Below are positions 1-9,154 of a DNA stretch of 64,000 nt, piece after piece (position 1 is the first letter of the stretch; each line of letters starts with the position of its first letter). The stretch is from Dyella flava. GTDB taxonomy: Bacteria; Pseudomonadota; Gammaproteobacteria; Xanthomonadales; Rhodanobacteraceae. The notes under the pieces are model-generated. The model saw only the letters and a program-made list of their open reading frames with translations. It ran no database searches and had not been told where the DNA came from. The stretch is from the NCBI RefSeq assembly GCF_016904955.1, contig NZ_JADIKE010000027.1:1-64000 (forward strand), written 5' to 3'. The translations under genes and the position numbers were made by a program.

Positions 1-67
1 TGGCGCCTGCCTCGACTTCTTTGAGGATCCGGACAATCTGTTCTTCGTTGAACTTCGACTTTTTCAT
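1..67 (-). CDS. IS3-family transposase OrfA, N-terminal fragment (cut by window edge)
   Basis: Read on the minus strand, the first 22 residues are MKKSKFNEEQIVRILKEVEA followed by GA, the usual start of the HTH-containing OrfA of IS3-family (IS407-type) elements, where it binds the element ends. Only this start lies in the window, so I cannot say whether the element is intact. I could not define its terminal inverted repeat in the following 100 bases. It marks a mobile-element boundary next to the unusual gene at 564-2393. Confidence 0.75.
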   Translation of the reverse strand, partial: MKKSKFNEEQIVRILKEVEAGA

Positions 68-563
68 GCAGAGCTCCTTGGGGTGGAACTCTACTTCCAA
101 CTGGATCGAATCAGCGAGGACGCTTCATATCTTCTCATGTTATAGAAAATTTTCACGCGCATATTGTTGTCGTCGGTATAGTCATAGTTAAAAATGACAG
201 ACATTTAGAGCGGAGCAACCTGGATTTATAACCGAATGGCGAATTGAAGGGCGGTCTAAGAGAGTGCTTGGCGGCCTACGCGCCTACCTGCGTCAAATGG
301 TTAAAGTTAACTCAGGACTCTAATTCGCCTCGGTACTGAAAGCGAGGCGTGTGAGGTGACGAATGAAGCTCGCGCCATTCATCTTGAGGCTATTCGCTAC
401 CGAGTACGTTGGCTATATGCCGTGACCATTCTGCAGTAAAGGCGAGGCGAGGTCTTTTGGCAGTGGGTCTTCGCGGCGCGGTATGCCGAAGACCCTGCGT
501 CTTGCCTATCTCAAGGATTGCGAGAGGAGCCTAGGACTCCACTCGGCAAGTCGGAACCAACGG
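68..563. other. Intergenic stretch, no gene seen
   Basis: About 500 bases between the transposase start and the 609-residue gene. It should contain the outer end of the IS element. I see no convincing coding frame, RNA gene or strong hairpin with a T-run. Confidence 0.5.
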
Positions 564-2393
564 CTACTTCCTTATTATTGCAAATACGCGCATGCCTTCT
601 CGAAGTTTCATGCCTGCTTCAGGCCACAAAAATCCCGCACGATCTCCGGCGGAAGCGCTTAGCGCATTGCTTCCATCAATTTGTATCGAATCTATGTTTG
701 CTTCCTCAAAGTAGATGTCACCCTCAACAACAATGCGGTCTCCCACGGAGATCTGATTCTCGGCCAAAACGACGCCGAATTTGCCGCTCATGACTTTGGC
801 GATGTTTCCTATATAAATATAATGAGTTGGCACTATATCGATGCGCCCTTGTTGATACAAAACGGGCATTACGGTGTGGGATGGCCAATTAAGTTTTTGC
901 GAATTTACAACTAATCTGTACAAGTCGAATCCCGTCATCAGGCCGAGACCAGTTTCCCCGGCAACGGTTAGCAATTCTTTCCGAAAAGGCTTGGCGTTTT
1001 CACGGTCCAGAGGAGGAAGTTGACGTTGATGATTGACGATGCTCAATCCTTTGATGTCAGTGCGATCGAGTTCCTTTGTGTTGATGAAGGCGTGTTTATC
1101 TGCTTGCGTAGCATCTTCATCACTCGGATATCCGCCAATTCCCTTGATGTCGACAATCAGAAGCGGGCTTGTGTCCTCTATCCGGAGGTCCTCGCGCCGA
1201 CTCTTTCCACCTCGATCACGTTCCACGTCTACATCGATAACCTTTTCAAATCCTAGTGCATGCAACGCTTGCTTAACTGATGCCACTAGAGCATCACCAG
1301 TTTCCGTCACGAGACCATGCACCCAGCCTCTCGTCGAGCGCTCTTCAAGGACGGCCGCTTCAATTTCTTCAATGGCTTGAATGGCCGTACTCCGGATTGC
1401 GTCCAATTCGCCGAGAAGTTGGAGTACGCGAGGGAGCTCGTACTCATTGCGATGTGTCCACTGAGTTGCTTCGGCTTCTGGAAAAAGTTCCGGTACCAAT
1501 TCCGGGAGTACCGTAGCCAAGAGATCTTTGACAAATCCGGCCTTATCCTTGATTTGCGGGACGACCAGGGTGGTGCCTTGACTGCCTCCAAAACGGGCAA
1601 TCGACACGGGTTGATTAAACTTGTTTGTAGCCAAAACCTGCCAAGGGTTGTCGCTGCGACGCCCTCCGCTCAAGACGCAAGTGAACTCGCTCCCGGGCAA
1701 ATATCGCGACAGTAAGCGCATGAGCTGGGAGTCTCCCGCTACTGTCATGGTCTTACCAGAATCCGACCTCGCGAGGGTGTCTATAAGTTCATTTGTAATC
1801 GACCAAACACTGGAATTAACCTGACTTTCGGGAGCGAACGAACCATACATTACCCTTCCCATGTACATTTCGATGCCGGTGCTTGGTGCTGCAAACACAA
1901 CAAAAACGCCGCCAGCGTCCAGAATCCGATTAAATGTTTGTTGTTCTTCCAGTACGGTCCGAACGCGATTATCGATAAAGCCTTGATCGCACTTTGCCCA
2001 AAGATCAGTTTCTCCTTCGGGCCTATGAGGTGGCTCTGATGGGTGCGTCTCGAGGTGATTAGTTTGGAAGTCAATGATGACAATCTCCGCCTCTTCATGC
2101 CCATATAAGGACTCAGGTTGAATGACGGGCAGAAACTGCGACGATTGTTTTACTTGATATGGATGCCCCAGGGTTCCCGTGGAAACGTCCTCCCATTGCG
2201 CGGCTAGCGCGTCAGAGGTTGCGGCATCCATATCTAAAAGCAGAATTTTGGGCTTTGAAAATCGGCAGCGCAGCGTGGAAGCCTTTGAGCTTGCCGGAGC
2301 GACGGCGTCGACGGAATTGGCCGCCTGCTTAGCGCGGGAGGCATTAACGACATCACCCGCGGACTTTTTTGGTGATTTGGTAAAAATTGGCAT
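564..2393 (-). CDS. Unrecognised 609-residue protein: nuclease-like domain plus EF-Tu-domain-2-like barrel
   Basis: I chose the start MPIFTKSPKK because AAGGAAC lies about 10 bases upstream; a GTG at 2507 would add 38 residues but has no ribosome site. I do not recognise the whole protein. Near residues 390-430 there is LGFEKVIDVDVE, then EDLRIED and LLIVDIKG, the spacing of a PD-(D/E)XK nuclease core (acidic residue, then D-x-K). The last 85 residues (VGDRIVVEG, IDSIQIDG, GDRAGFLW, LREGMRVFAI) match the pattern of the beta-barrel of EF-Tu domain 2 and U32 peptidase C-termini. The N-terminal 40 residues are Lys/Ser/Ala-rich and look disordered. It stands alone beside an IS end, which suggests an accessory or defence-type gene. 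The nuclease reading is inference. Confidence 0.6.
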   Translation of the reverse strand: MPIFTKSPKKSAGDVVNASRAKQAANSVDAVAPASSKASTLRCRFSKPKILLLDMDAATSDALAAQWEDVSTGTLGHPYQVKQSSQFLPVIQPESLYGHEEAEIVIIDFQTNHLETHPSEPPHRPEGETDLWAKCDQGFIDNRVRTVLEEQQTFNRILDAGGVFVVFAAPSTGIEMYMGRVMYGSFAPESQVNSSVWSITNELIDTLARSDSGKTMTVAGDSQLMRLLSRYLPGSEFTCVLSGGRRSDNPWQVLATNKFNQPVSIARFGGSQGTTLVVPQIKDKAGFVKDLLATVLPELVPELFPEAEATQWTHRNEYELPRVLQLLGELDAIRSTAIQAIEEIEAAVLEERSTRGWVHGLVTETGDALVASVKQALHALGFEKVIDVDVERDRGGKSRREDLRIEDTSPLLIVDIKGIGGYPSDEDATQADKHAFINTKELDRTDIKGLSIVNHQRQLPPLDRENAKPFRKELLTVAGETGLGLMTGFDLYRLVVNSQKLNWPSHTVMPVLYQQGRIDIVPTHYIYIGNIAKVMSGKFGVVLAENQISVGDRIVVEGDIYFEEANIDSIQIDGSNALSASAGDRAGFLWPEAGMKLREGMRVFAIIRK

Positions 2394-2526
2394 ATTCCTT
2401 TGTTCCTTAAGGGCTTGCGCCAATCCGGTGTTATCGAGTCTAGAGGATGCCTGAAAGATGGTCTGACAACCAAGCATATATTCGCCACGAGTTTGGACAT
2501 TCGCCACTCAGCACATAGTCGGTGGA

Positions 2527-2769
2527 ATGTGCCATTCCTCGCAAATTTGGGTCGACTTTAAGAAGTGCGAGCAACTAGGCGGAGCGCCTAACATTCGCGA
2601 CCATGTCCAGAAGTTCTGGGAGCGCAAGAAGTCGGGCGACTGGACTAAGCACGTGCCCAAGGCGATGCGCGACGCGTTTAACCATACGCGACGGCGCACA
2701 GCTCAACGGCAGGTGCGCACTTGGGAAGCAATGCCCCTTATGCGCACCTCAACTTACAAACCATATTGA
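2527..2769 (+). pseudogene. SRAP (YedK/HMCES-like) gene remnant
   Basis: The frame starts with MC, then a segment of the form QIWVDFKK, VQKFWERK and VPKAMRDAF. This resembles the N-terminus of SOS-response-associated peptidases, which use Cys2 to cross-link abasic sites in DNA. After about 60 residues the similarity stops and the frame ends at residue 80, whereas full proteins exceed 200 residues. I read it as a 5' fragment left by rearrangement near the IS element. Similarity was judged from memory of the family only. Confidence 0.45.
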
Positions 2770-2876
2770 CTGTTTGTTTTTAAGCCAATAGGCTCTCAAC
2801 ACGCCGGTAGAGGCTGTCGCTGGGGAAAAGGCGACTTCGGGGAGTTTGGGTAAGTCGAATTAGCTGGGGAGAGTCC

Positions 2877-4235
2877 ATGACGTCGCCAATCAGCCGACGG
2901 AGCTTTCTTTCACGTTGCGCACTGCTAGCGGCCGCCGCGCCGCTGAGTCAGTTGGGTGGCATGCCTGGATCGGGTTCTCCTGGCGCGGCCTTGTCGGGCA
3001 GGGGAGTTCGTGCTCACCGCCGGCAGGGCCGCGATTTTTTGTGGGGAACGGCAGGATCGGCCTATCAGATGGAAGGCGGGAATGTCGCCAGCGACGTATG
3101 GGTGCTGGAGCACATGAAGCCTTCGATCTTCGTCGAGCCTTCGGGTGATGCCGACGACGTCTATCATCGCTTCGAGGGTGACCTGGCGTTGGCCGCATCG
3201 CTGGGTTTCAACGCGCATCGTTTGTCGATCGAGTGGTCACGCATTGAACCCGAGCCCGGCCAGATCTCGTTGGCCGAGCTGGCTTATTACCGTCGCGTGC
3301 TTGAAGCCTGCCATCGCCATGGACTGGCGCCGGTGGTGACGTTCAATCACTACACCGTGCCGCGCTGGTTCGCGGCGGCGGGTGGGTTCGAAACCGAAGC
3401 GGGCATCGAGCCCTTCGTGCGCTACTGCGAAACGGTCACGCAGCATCTGGGGGAATTGATCACGGTGGCGGCGACGTTCAACGAGCCGAACATCAACGCC
3501 TTGCTGTCGTGGTCGCCGGCTATTCAAAAGATGTTGCCGATGATCGCTGCCTTTCGAAAGGCGGCGACCCAGGCGGGCGGTTCTGCACAATGGTCGAGCC
3601 CGATGTTGGCGGATTTTCGCGTGCAGCAGCCGATCCTGATCCAGGCGCATGCAAAAGCGTATGACGCGATCACCAGGCTCTCGCAGGGGCGGTTTCCGGT
3701 GGGTGTCACGCTCTCCTTGACCGACGACAGGCCGGCCGATGGAAGTGGTGGCGTGGAACGCAAACGCGCCCAGGTTTTGACGCCATGGCTGCAGGCGCCT
3801 GGCGATTTCGTCGGTGTCCAGGTCTATACCTCCGCCGTGGTCGGTGCGAATGCGGAATTACCGCCCACGGCCGGTGTGGAGCTTACGCAGATGGGTTACC
3901 CCTACGCGCCGGAAGCGCTGGAAGGCGTCATTCGCATGGTGGCCCAACAGACGCGCCGCCCCATCTACGTCACGGAAAACGGTATTGCGACCGAGGACGA
4001 CACACGTCGCATCGCTTTCATCCGGGGTGCCGTGGACGGGATGTTGAAGTGCATCGCGGATGGCATCGACGTGCGTGGATACATGCACTGGTCACTTCTG
4101 GATAATTGGGAATGGACGAGCGGCTACCGGCCGAAGTTCGGACTGGTGGAGGTCGATCGCACGACCTTTGCGCGTACGCCCAAACCCAGCGCCAACTACC
4201 TCGGGCAAATCGCCCGTAAAGGAAAAATAGCGTGA
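2877..4235 (+). CDS. GH1 family beta-glycosidase, Tat-exported
   Basis: The 452-residue protein is a retaining beta-glycosidase that removes terminal beta-linked sugars. FLWGTAGSAYQMEGG is the usual GH1 opening. TFNEPN carries the acid/base Glu203 and YVTENG the nucleophile Glu367. SRRSFLSR followed by an Ala-rich stretch is a twin-arginine signal, so it should act in the periplasm or outside. GGGGAGAG precedes the ATG. The stop overlaps the GTG of the TetR gene by four bases, so it heads a coupled operon with the regulator and the GH3 enzyme. Substrate cannot be told from sequence. Confidence 0.9.
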   Translation: MTSPISRRSFLSRCALLAAAAPLSQLGGMPGSGSPGAALSGRGVRAHRRQGRDFLWGTAGSAYQMEGGNVASDVWVLEHMKPSIFVEPSGDADDVYHRFEGDLALAASLGFNAHRLSIEWSRIEPEPGQISLAELAYYRRVLEACHRHGLAPVVTFNHYTVPRWFAAAGGFETEAGIEPFVRYCETVTQHLGELITVAATFNEPNINALLSWSPAIQKMLPMIAAFRKAATQAGGSAQWSSPMLADFRVQQPILIQAHAKAYDAITRLSQGRFPVGVTLSLTDDRPADGSGGVERKRAQVLTPWLQAPGDFVGVQVYTSAVVGANAELPPTAGVELTQMGYPYAPEALEGVIRMVAQQTRRPIYVTENGIATEDDTRRIAFIRGAVDGMLKCIADGIDVRGYMHWSLLDNWEWTSGYRPKFGLVEVDRTTFARTPKPSANYLGQIARKGKIA

Positions 4236-4921
4236 CAGCCCAGAAGCCGGTGCGACGTACCCAGGCCGAACGCAGTGCAGCGATGCGCACGCGCATTCTC
4301 GAGGCGACGATCCGCAGCCTGCATGTAAACGGCTATGCGGCCACGACCACGCTCCTGGTGGCCAAGGAAGCCAAGGTGACGCGTGGCGCGATGCTGCATC
4401 ACTTTGCGACCAAGGTCGACTTGATGTTGTTTGTGGTGCAGGCGGTCTACGAAGAAGAGCTGGAGCTTTATCGCAAGTATCTGGTCGAAGTGGCCGACCT
4501 CGAACAACGTCGGCTGATGCTGCCGAAAATGATCTGGGACGTGTTGAGCCGTCCGTCGGGTGTGGCAGTGCTGGAGATTTTGCAGGGGTCGCGTAGCGAT
4601 GCCGTGTTGGCCAAACGGTTGGGGCCCTTGCAGGCAAAAATAGAGCGCGATTCGATTCAGCGCATCGAGAAGTACGACATGCTGGCCAGCCCGCAACCCC
4701 ATTTGGCGATGGTGCGCCTGCTGGTCTGGGCTGTACGCGGCTTGTCGATCGCCAATGTGCTGGTGCGCAAGCCGTCGGAAATAGGCGAGTCGGTGGAGCT
4801 GCTGAGCGAGATGCTTGCGCATTACTACGTCGGCACCGGCGTCATGACCGCACCACAGAAAAAAGGCAGTAAGCGCGCGGCTTCAGGCCGTTCTGATGTC
4901 AAAAAGGGGAGACATCAATGA
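4232..4921 (+). CDS. TetR/AcrR family transcriptional regulator
   Basis: A 229-residue regulator. Residues 8-60 form the TetR HTH domain (RTRILEATIRSLHVNGYAATTTLLVAKEAKV split over helices, then GAMLHHFATKVDLMLFV). The C-terminal ligand domain is typical in length, with a basic tail (KKGSKRAASGRSDVKKGRHQ). It starts with GTG inside the end of the GH1 gene and its stop overlaps the GH3 ATG, so it is translated with the enzymes it probably controls. The ligand is likely a product or aglycone released by the locus, but this is inference. Confidence 0.85.
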   Translation: MTAQKPVRRTQAERSAAMRTRILEATIRSLHVNGYAATTTLLVAKEAKVTRGAMLHHFATKVDLMLFVVQAVYEEELELYRKYLVEVADLEQRRLMLPKMIWDVLSRPSGVAVLEILQGSRSDAVLAKRLGPLQAKIERDSIQRIEKYDMLASPQPHLAMVRLLVWAVRGLSIANVLVRKPSEIGESVELLSEMLAHYYVGTGVMTAPQKKGSKRAASGRSDVKKGRHQ

Positions 4922-7158
4922 AGAAAGGTAACAAGACTCTGATGGCCGTGGCGTTCGCCGCGACCATGGTGCAAGGAGTCTGCCTGGCGGAAGGTCATGC
5001 CTGGGACGACAAGGCGCTTTCACCAGATCAGCGAGCGGCCAAGCTCGTGGATGCGATGACGCTGGATGAGCAGATCGCGCTGTTACGTCCCGTTGATGGC
5101 GCCAGCCTCGCTTCGCTGGGCATTCAGCTGCCGCCTTCGATCCCTGCATGGATGCGGCAACCGAAACCCGCGGGCGCGATTGGTTCGGCGGGTTACGTTC
5201 CGGCGATTCCGCGCCTCGATTTTCCGGCGCTGCAGGAATCGGATGCGGGCCTGGGCGTGGCCGACATCGGGTATCTGCGCCCCGGTGACGCCGCGACCGC
5301 GCTGCCGTCGTCGCTGGCGCTTGCGGCGAGCTTCGATACCGGACTGGCGCGCGAGGCGGGCAGTGTGATCGGCGCCGAGGCGCATGCCAAGGGTTTCAAT
5401 GTGCAGCTTGCCGGCGGCGCCGACCTTATCCGCGATCCCCGCAACGGCCGCAACTTCGAATACGCCTCGGAAGATCCTTTGCTTACCGGTGACATGGTTG
5501 GCGAGGAAATCGCCGGCATCCAGAGTAAGCATATCGTCTCGACCATCAAGCACTACGTGCTGAACGACCAGGAGACCGGCCGCACGGTGCTCGATGCGCG
5601 GATCGATGAAGCGGCGTTGCGCGAATCGGATCTGCTCGCCTTCCAGGTTGCCATCGAGCGCGGGCATCCCGGCGCGGTGATGTGCAGCTATAACAAAGTG
5701 AATGGAAACTACGCCTGCGAAAGCGACTTCCTGCTCAATCGCGTACTCAAGGGCGAATGGGAATTTCCCGGCTGGGTCATGTCGGACTGGGGCGCGGTGC
5801 ACAGTCTCAAGCAGTCGGTGGATGCGGGGCTTGATCAGGAATCACCGCAAGGTGGCGATCCGGATTATTTCGCGGGGCTCAAGGATGCCGTGACCCACGG
5901 CGACATCCCGCGCGAGAAAGTAAGAGACATGGCGTACCGGATCGTGCGCGCGCTGTTTGCCGTCGGCGCCATGGACGATCGCCCTGCGCCGGGTGGCACG
6001 ATCGACAAGGTGGCGGATGCTGCCGCAGCACAGCGCGTGGCGGAGGCGGGAGCCGTGCTGCTGAAGAACGATGGTCAGCTGCTGCCTCTGCACGAATCGG
6101 TGAAAAGCATCGCGATCATCGGTGGCCATGCCGACATCGGCGTGCTTTCCGGCGGCGGGTCTTCGCAGGTTACGCCGTACGGCGGAAGTTTCCGCGATGC
6201 ACGCGGCCAGACGGGTATCGCTGCCTTCCTGTCTCCGGTGTACGACTTGTCCTCGCCGCTCAAGGCACTGCAGGCACTGCGTCCAGGCACCAGGATCGTC
6301 TTTGACGATGGCTCCGATCCGCAGCGCGCGGCGGAGCTTGCACGCCACGTGGATGTCGCGCTGGTCTTTGCCGTGAAGCCGCAAATCGAAAGCCTGGATG
6401 CGCCGGATCTGTCGCTGCCGTACCAGCAGGATGCGCTGATCGATGCGGTGGCCACGGTCAACCATCACACCGCCGTCGTGCTGGAAACCGGCAATCCGGT
6501 GGCGATGCCATGGTTGCCGAAGGTGAAGGCGGTGTTGGAGGCGTGGTATCCGGGGCAGCGTGGCGGAGAGGCCATCGCATCACTGCTCGACGGAAAGGCC
6601 GCGCCTGCCGGACGATTGCCCGTGACATTTCCCGCCGGCACCGCTCAGCTGCCGCGACCCGCCATTCCCGGATTCGATCCCGCCAGGCAGGTGCCTTTCG
6701 AAGGTGCAGGCAGGCTGTCGCCTTTCCCGGTCGATTACCCGGAAGGCAGTAACGTGGGCTATCGCTGGTTTGAAAAGAACAAGTTCACGCCGCTTTTCCC
6801 GTTCGGTTATGGACTGACCTATACGCACTTTGCCTATTCGCACTTGCTGGTGAAGGGCGGGCAGGATCTGCAAGTGAGCTTCAAGCTCGCCAATACCGGC
6901 CGAACCGCCGGCGTCGAGGTGGCGCAGCTTTACGTGGCCGTACCTGGTCGCACCCATCGCCTGGTGGGCTGGGCGAAGGTCGATTTGAAACCTGGCGAGT
7001 CGCAGACCGTGACGATCACGGCCGATCCACGCTTCCTTGCTTCCTACGATGCAACGCTGCACCGCTGGACACGTTTGGCCGGTGTTTACGACGTCTACGT
7101 GGGCAAGGCCGCTGGCGTATCGACGTTGCATGGCAGCGCCACGCTCGCGGCGCAGTGA
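4918..7158 (+). CDS. GH3 family beta-glucosidase/xylosidase, secreted
   Basis: A 746-residue enzyme with an N-terminal signal peptide (hydrophobic stretch ending VQGVCLAEG). The TIM barrel holds the KHYVLNDQE substrate-binding motif and VMSDWGA with nucleophile Asp290. An alpha/beta sandwich domain and a C-terminal fibronectin III-like domain (FPFGYGLTYTHF onward) complete the BglX-type architecture at normal length. It probably trims beta-linked glucose or xylose in the periplasm alongside the GH1 enzyme. ATGA overlap with the upstream TetR gene indicates translational coupling. Confidence 0.92.
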   Translation: MKKGNKTLMAVAFAATMVQGVCLAEGHAWDDKALSPDQRAAKLVDAMTLDEQIALLRPVDGASLASLGIQLPPSIPAWMRQPKPAGAIGSAGYVPAIPRLDFPALQESDAGLGVADIGYLRPGDAATALPSSLALAASFDTGLAREAGSVIGAEAHAKGFNVQLAGGADLIRDPRNGRNFEYASEDPLLTGDMVGEEIAGIQSKHIVSTIKHYVLNDQETGRTVLDARIDEAALRESDLLAFQVAIERGHPGAVMCSYNKVNGNYACESDFLLNRVLKGEWEFPGWVMSDWGAVHSLKQSVDAGLDQESPQGGDPDYFAGLKDAVTHGDIPREKVRDMAYRIVRALFAVGAMDDRPAPGGTIDKVADAAAAQRVAEAGAVLLKNDGQLLPLHESVKSIAIIGGHADIGVLSGGGSSQVTPYGGSFRDARGQTGIAAFLSPVYDLSSPLKALQALRPGTRIVFDDGSDPQRAAELARHVDVALVFAVKPQIESLDAPDLSLPYQQDALIDAVATVNHHTAVVLETGNPVAMPWLPKVKAVLEAWYPGQRGGEAIASLLDGKAAPAGRLPVTFPAGTAQLPRPAIPGFDPARQVPFEGAGRLSPFPVDYPEGSNVGYRWFEKNKFTPLFPFGYGLTYTHFAYSHLLVKGGQDLQVSFKLANTGRTAGVEVAQLYVAVPGRTHRLVGWAKVDLKPGESQTVTITADPRFLASYDATLHRWTRLAGVYDVYVGKAAGVSTLHGSATLAAQ

Positions 7159-7202
7159 TGTCTTCCGAGTACCCCCCGTCGAAGTCCGCTCGTGGAGAAG
7201 TG

Positions 7203-8819
7203 ATGAACGCGAGGAAGTGGAGCCTGCTGCTTGCCGTCTGGGCCATGAACGCGCATGCCGGTGCAGTCGCGAGCACGTTCAACACCAAAGTCCAGATCGA
7301 GGATGGTTGGCTGCAAGGCGCATCATCTGCGGGTGTGCTGTCGTTCAAGGGTGTTCCTTACGCGGCAGCGCCGGTAGGGAATCTGCGCTGGCGTGCGCCG
7401 CAAGCCGCGCTGCATTGGAGCGGTGTGCGCCAGGCCATGGTGTTCGGGGCCGATTGTCCGCAGACGCCGACACCCGGCGATGATGCCGTCTTGCAAACCC
7501 GCTTCGACGAAAACTGCCTGTTCCTCAACGTCTGGCGTCCGGCGGGCGACACGCGCCATTTGCCGGTGATGGTGTGGATTCACGGCGGCGCCTTCGTCAA
7601 CGGTGGTTCCTCGGCGCCGATCTATGCAGGGAGTTTGCTTGCGAAGCGCGGCGTGGTCGTCGTCAGCATCAACTACCGGCTCGGTCGTTTGGGCTTCTTC
7701 GGATTTCCTGCGTTGACCAAGGAGCATCCGGAGGAACCCAAAGGCAATTACGGCTATCTGGATCAGATTGCCGCGCTCAAATGGGTCCAGCGCAATATTG
7801 CGGCGTTCGGCGGCGATCCTCGTAACGTGACGGTGTTCGGCGAGTCGGCAGGTGGCATGTCGGTGCATATGCTGCTGACCTCGCCGATGGCGCGCGGCTT
7901 GTTCGCCAAAGCCATCATCGAATCGGGCGCCGGGCGCGGTGGACCTGACGGACCGGAGCGATTCCTAGGCGAAGACAAACCGGGCCTTCCCTCGGCGGAA
8001 ACGATCGGCGTGAATTTCGCACGCGCGCAAGGCATCGCCGGTAACGATGCCGCCGCGCTGGCCAAACTGCGTGCCTTACCCGCCGACAAGATTGTTTCGG
8101 GGCTGAACATGGCCGTGCTTGGCTTTATGCTGGCAACTCGCCAGACGCCGACGTTCGCCGGTCCGATGATTGACGGGCGCGTCGTAGTGGAAACCCCTGA
8201 TCAGGCTTACCTCGCGCATCGCCAGGCACGCGTGCCGCTCATCATCGGTGCCAATAGCGCGGATCTGAGTCTCGACTTCGCCAGTTCCACAGAGCAGGCG
8301 CTCGCGCCATTTGGTGCTCGCGCCGACGACGCCAAGGCACTGTATGACCCCACGGGGAATGCAGACTATCGCCTGGTCGCCGCGGAAGTCGGCGCCGACC
8401 GCTACATGGTGGAACCGGCGCGCTTTACCGCACGGACTCTGAGTGCGCAGGGCATTCCTGTCTATGAGTACCGGTTTTCCTATGTGGCGCAGAGCATGCG
8501 CTCGCAAGGGATTGCCGGCGCACCTCACGCGAGTGAGATCCCTTATGTGCTGCAGACGATCGATGCCCGCTACGGGCCTTCGGTAACGAAAACGGACAGG
8601 GCCGTGGCGGATCTCGCCAGCGGCTATTGGGTGAATTTTGCCCGCACCGGCAATCCCAATCGCAACGGACTTGCGCACTGGCCGCGCTACGAGAGCAAGA
8701 GCGACGAATTGCTGGACTTCCACGCCGACGGTACGGCTGAGGGCGAGGCAGATCCATGGAAGGCGCGATTGGATTTGACTGCCGCAGCCGCGAATGACGG
8801 GAGCAAGGCAGCGCACTGA
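7203..8819 (+). CDS. Type B carboxylesterase, secreted
   Basis: A 538-residue alpha/beta hydrolase of the cholinesterase/carboxylesterase type. VWIHGGAFVNGGSS forms the oxyanion hole and FGESAGG the nucleophile elbow (Ser215). ENCLFLNVW is the family signature. I chose ATG 7203 because GGAGAAG lies just upstream and the following residues are a signal peptide (LLLAVWAMNAHAG). An earlier GTG/ATG at 7155-7158 overlaps the GH3 stop but lacks a ribosome site. In this operon it would remove acyl groups from glycosides before or after glycosidase action. Confidence 0.9.
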   Translation: MNARKWSLLLAVWAMNAHAGAVASTFNTKVQIEDGWLQGASSAGVLSFKGVPYAAAPVGNLRWRAPQAALHWSGVRQAMVFGADCPQTPTPGDDAVLQTRFDENCLFLNVWRPAGDTRHLPVMVWIHGGAFVNGGSSAPIYAGSLLAKRGVVVVSINYRLGRLGFFGFPALTKEHPEEPKGNYGYLDQIAALKWVQRNIAAFGGDPRNVTVFGESAGGMSVHMLLTSPMARGLFAKAIIESGAGRGGPDGPERFLGEDKPGLPSAETIGVNFARAQGIAGNDAAALAKLRALPADKIVSGLNMAVLGFMLATRQTPTFAGPMIDGRVVVETPDQAYLAHRQARVPLIIGANSADLSLDFASSTEQALAPFGARADDAKALYDPTGNADYRLVAAEVGADRYMVEPARFTARTLSAQGIPVYEYRFSYVAQSMRSQGIAGAPHASEIPYVLQTIDARYGPSVTKTDRAVADLASGYWVNFARTGNPNRNGLAHWPRYESKSDELLDFHADGTAEGEADPWKARLDLTAAAANDGSKAAH

Positions 8820-9154
8820 GTTTGTGCATGGAAGGGTTTGCAGCGTAGGGCGTTGTGGTTTGGGGTAAACGTTGAGAGGGGCACTCTTGCACGGCCGATT
8901 TGCCAAGTGGAACGGATAATGAAGATGCAGTCCATCCTGCATGTAAGTTTGCCGGAGCGTCACGACAAGGATGTTCGATACGTCGCATCGCCTTCGTTCC
9001 GGGGAGTGGAACGGCGTGCGGCGATCAGGCGGACACATCCTGCGCTGCGTGCAGCGTTCGGCCGGTCCGCACTCAACAACATCAACCAGAAAGTCGGCGT
9101 GCTTCGGCCATGTCAGCTGGCCGCCTGAACACAGTTTGCAAAAGGGGAGAGAAC
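8820..9154. other. Leader region of the TonB receptor gene
   Basis: 335 bases without a convincing gene. A frame continuous with the receptor runs through it but lacks a signal-peptide logic; the receptor clearly starts at 9155 after AAAGGGGAGAG. The length suggests a separate promoter for the receptor, but I cannot point to -35/-10 boxes. Confidence 0.4.
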
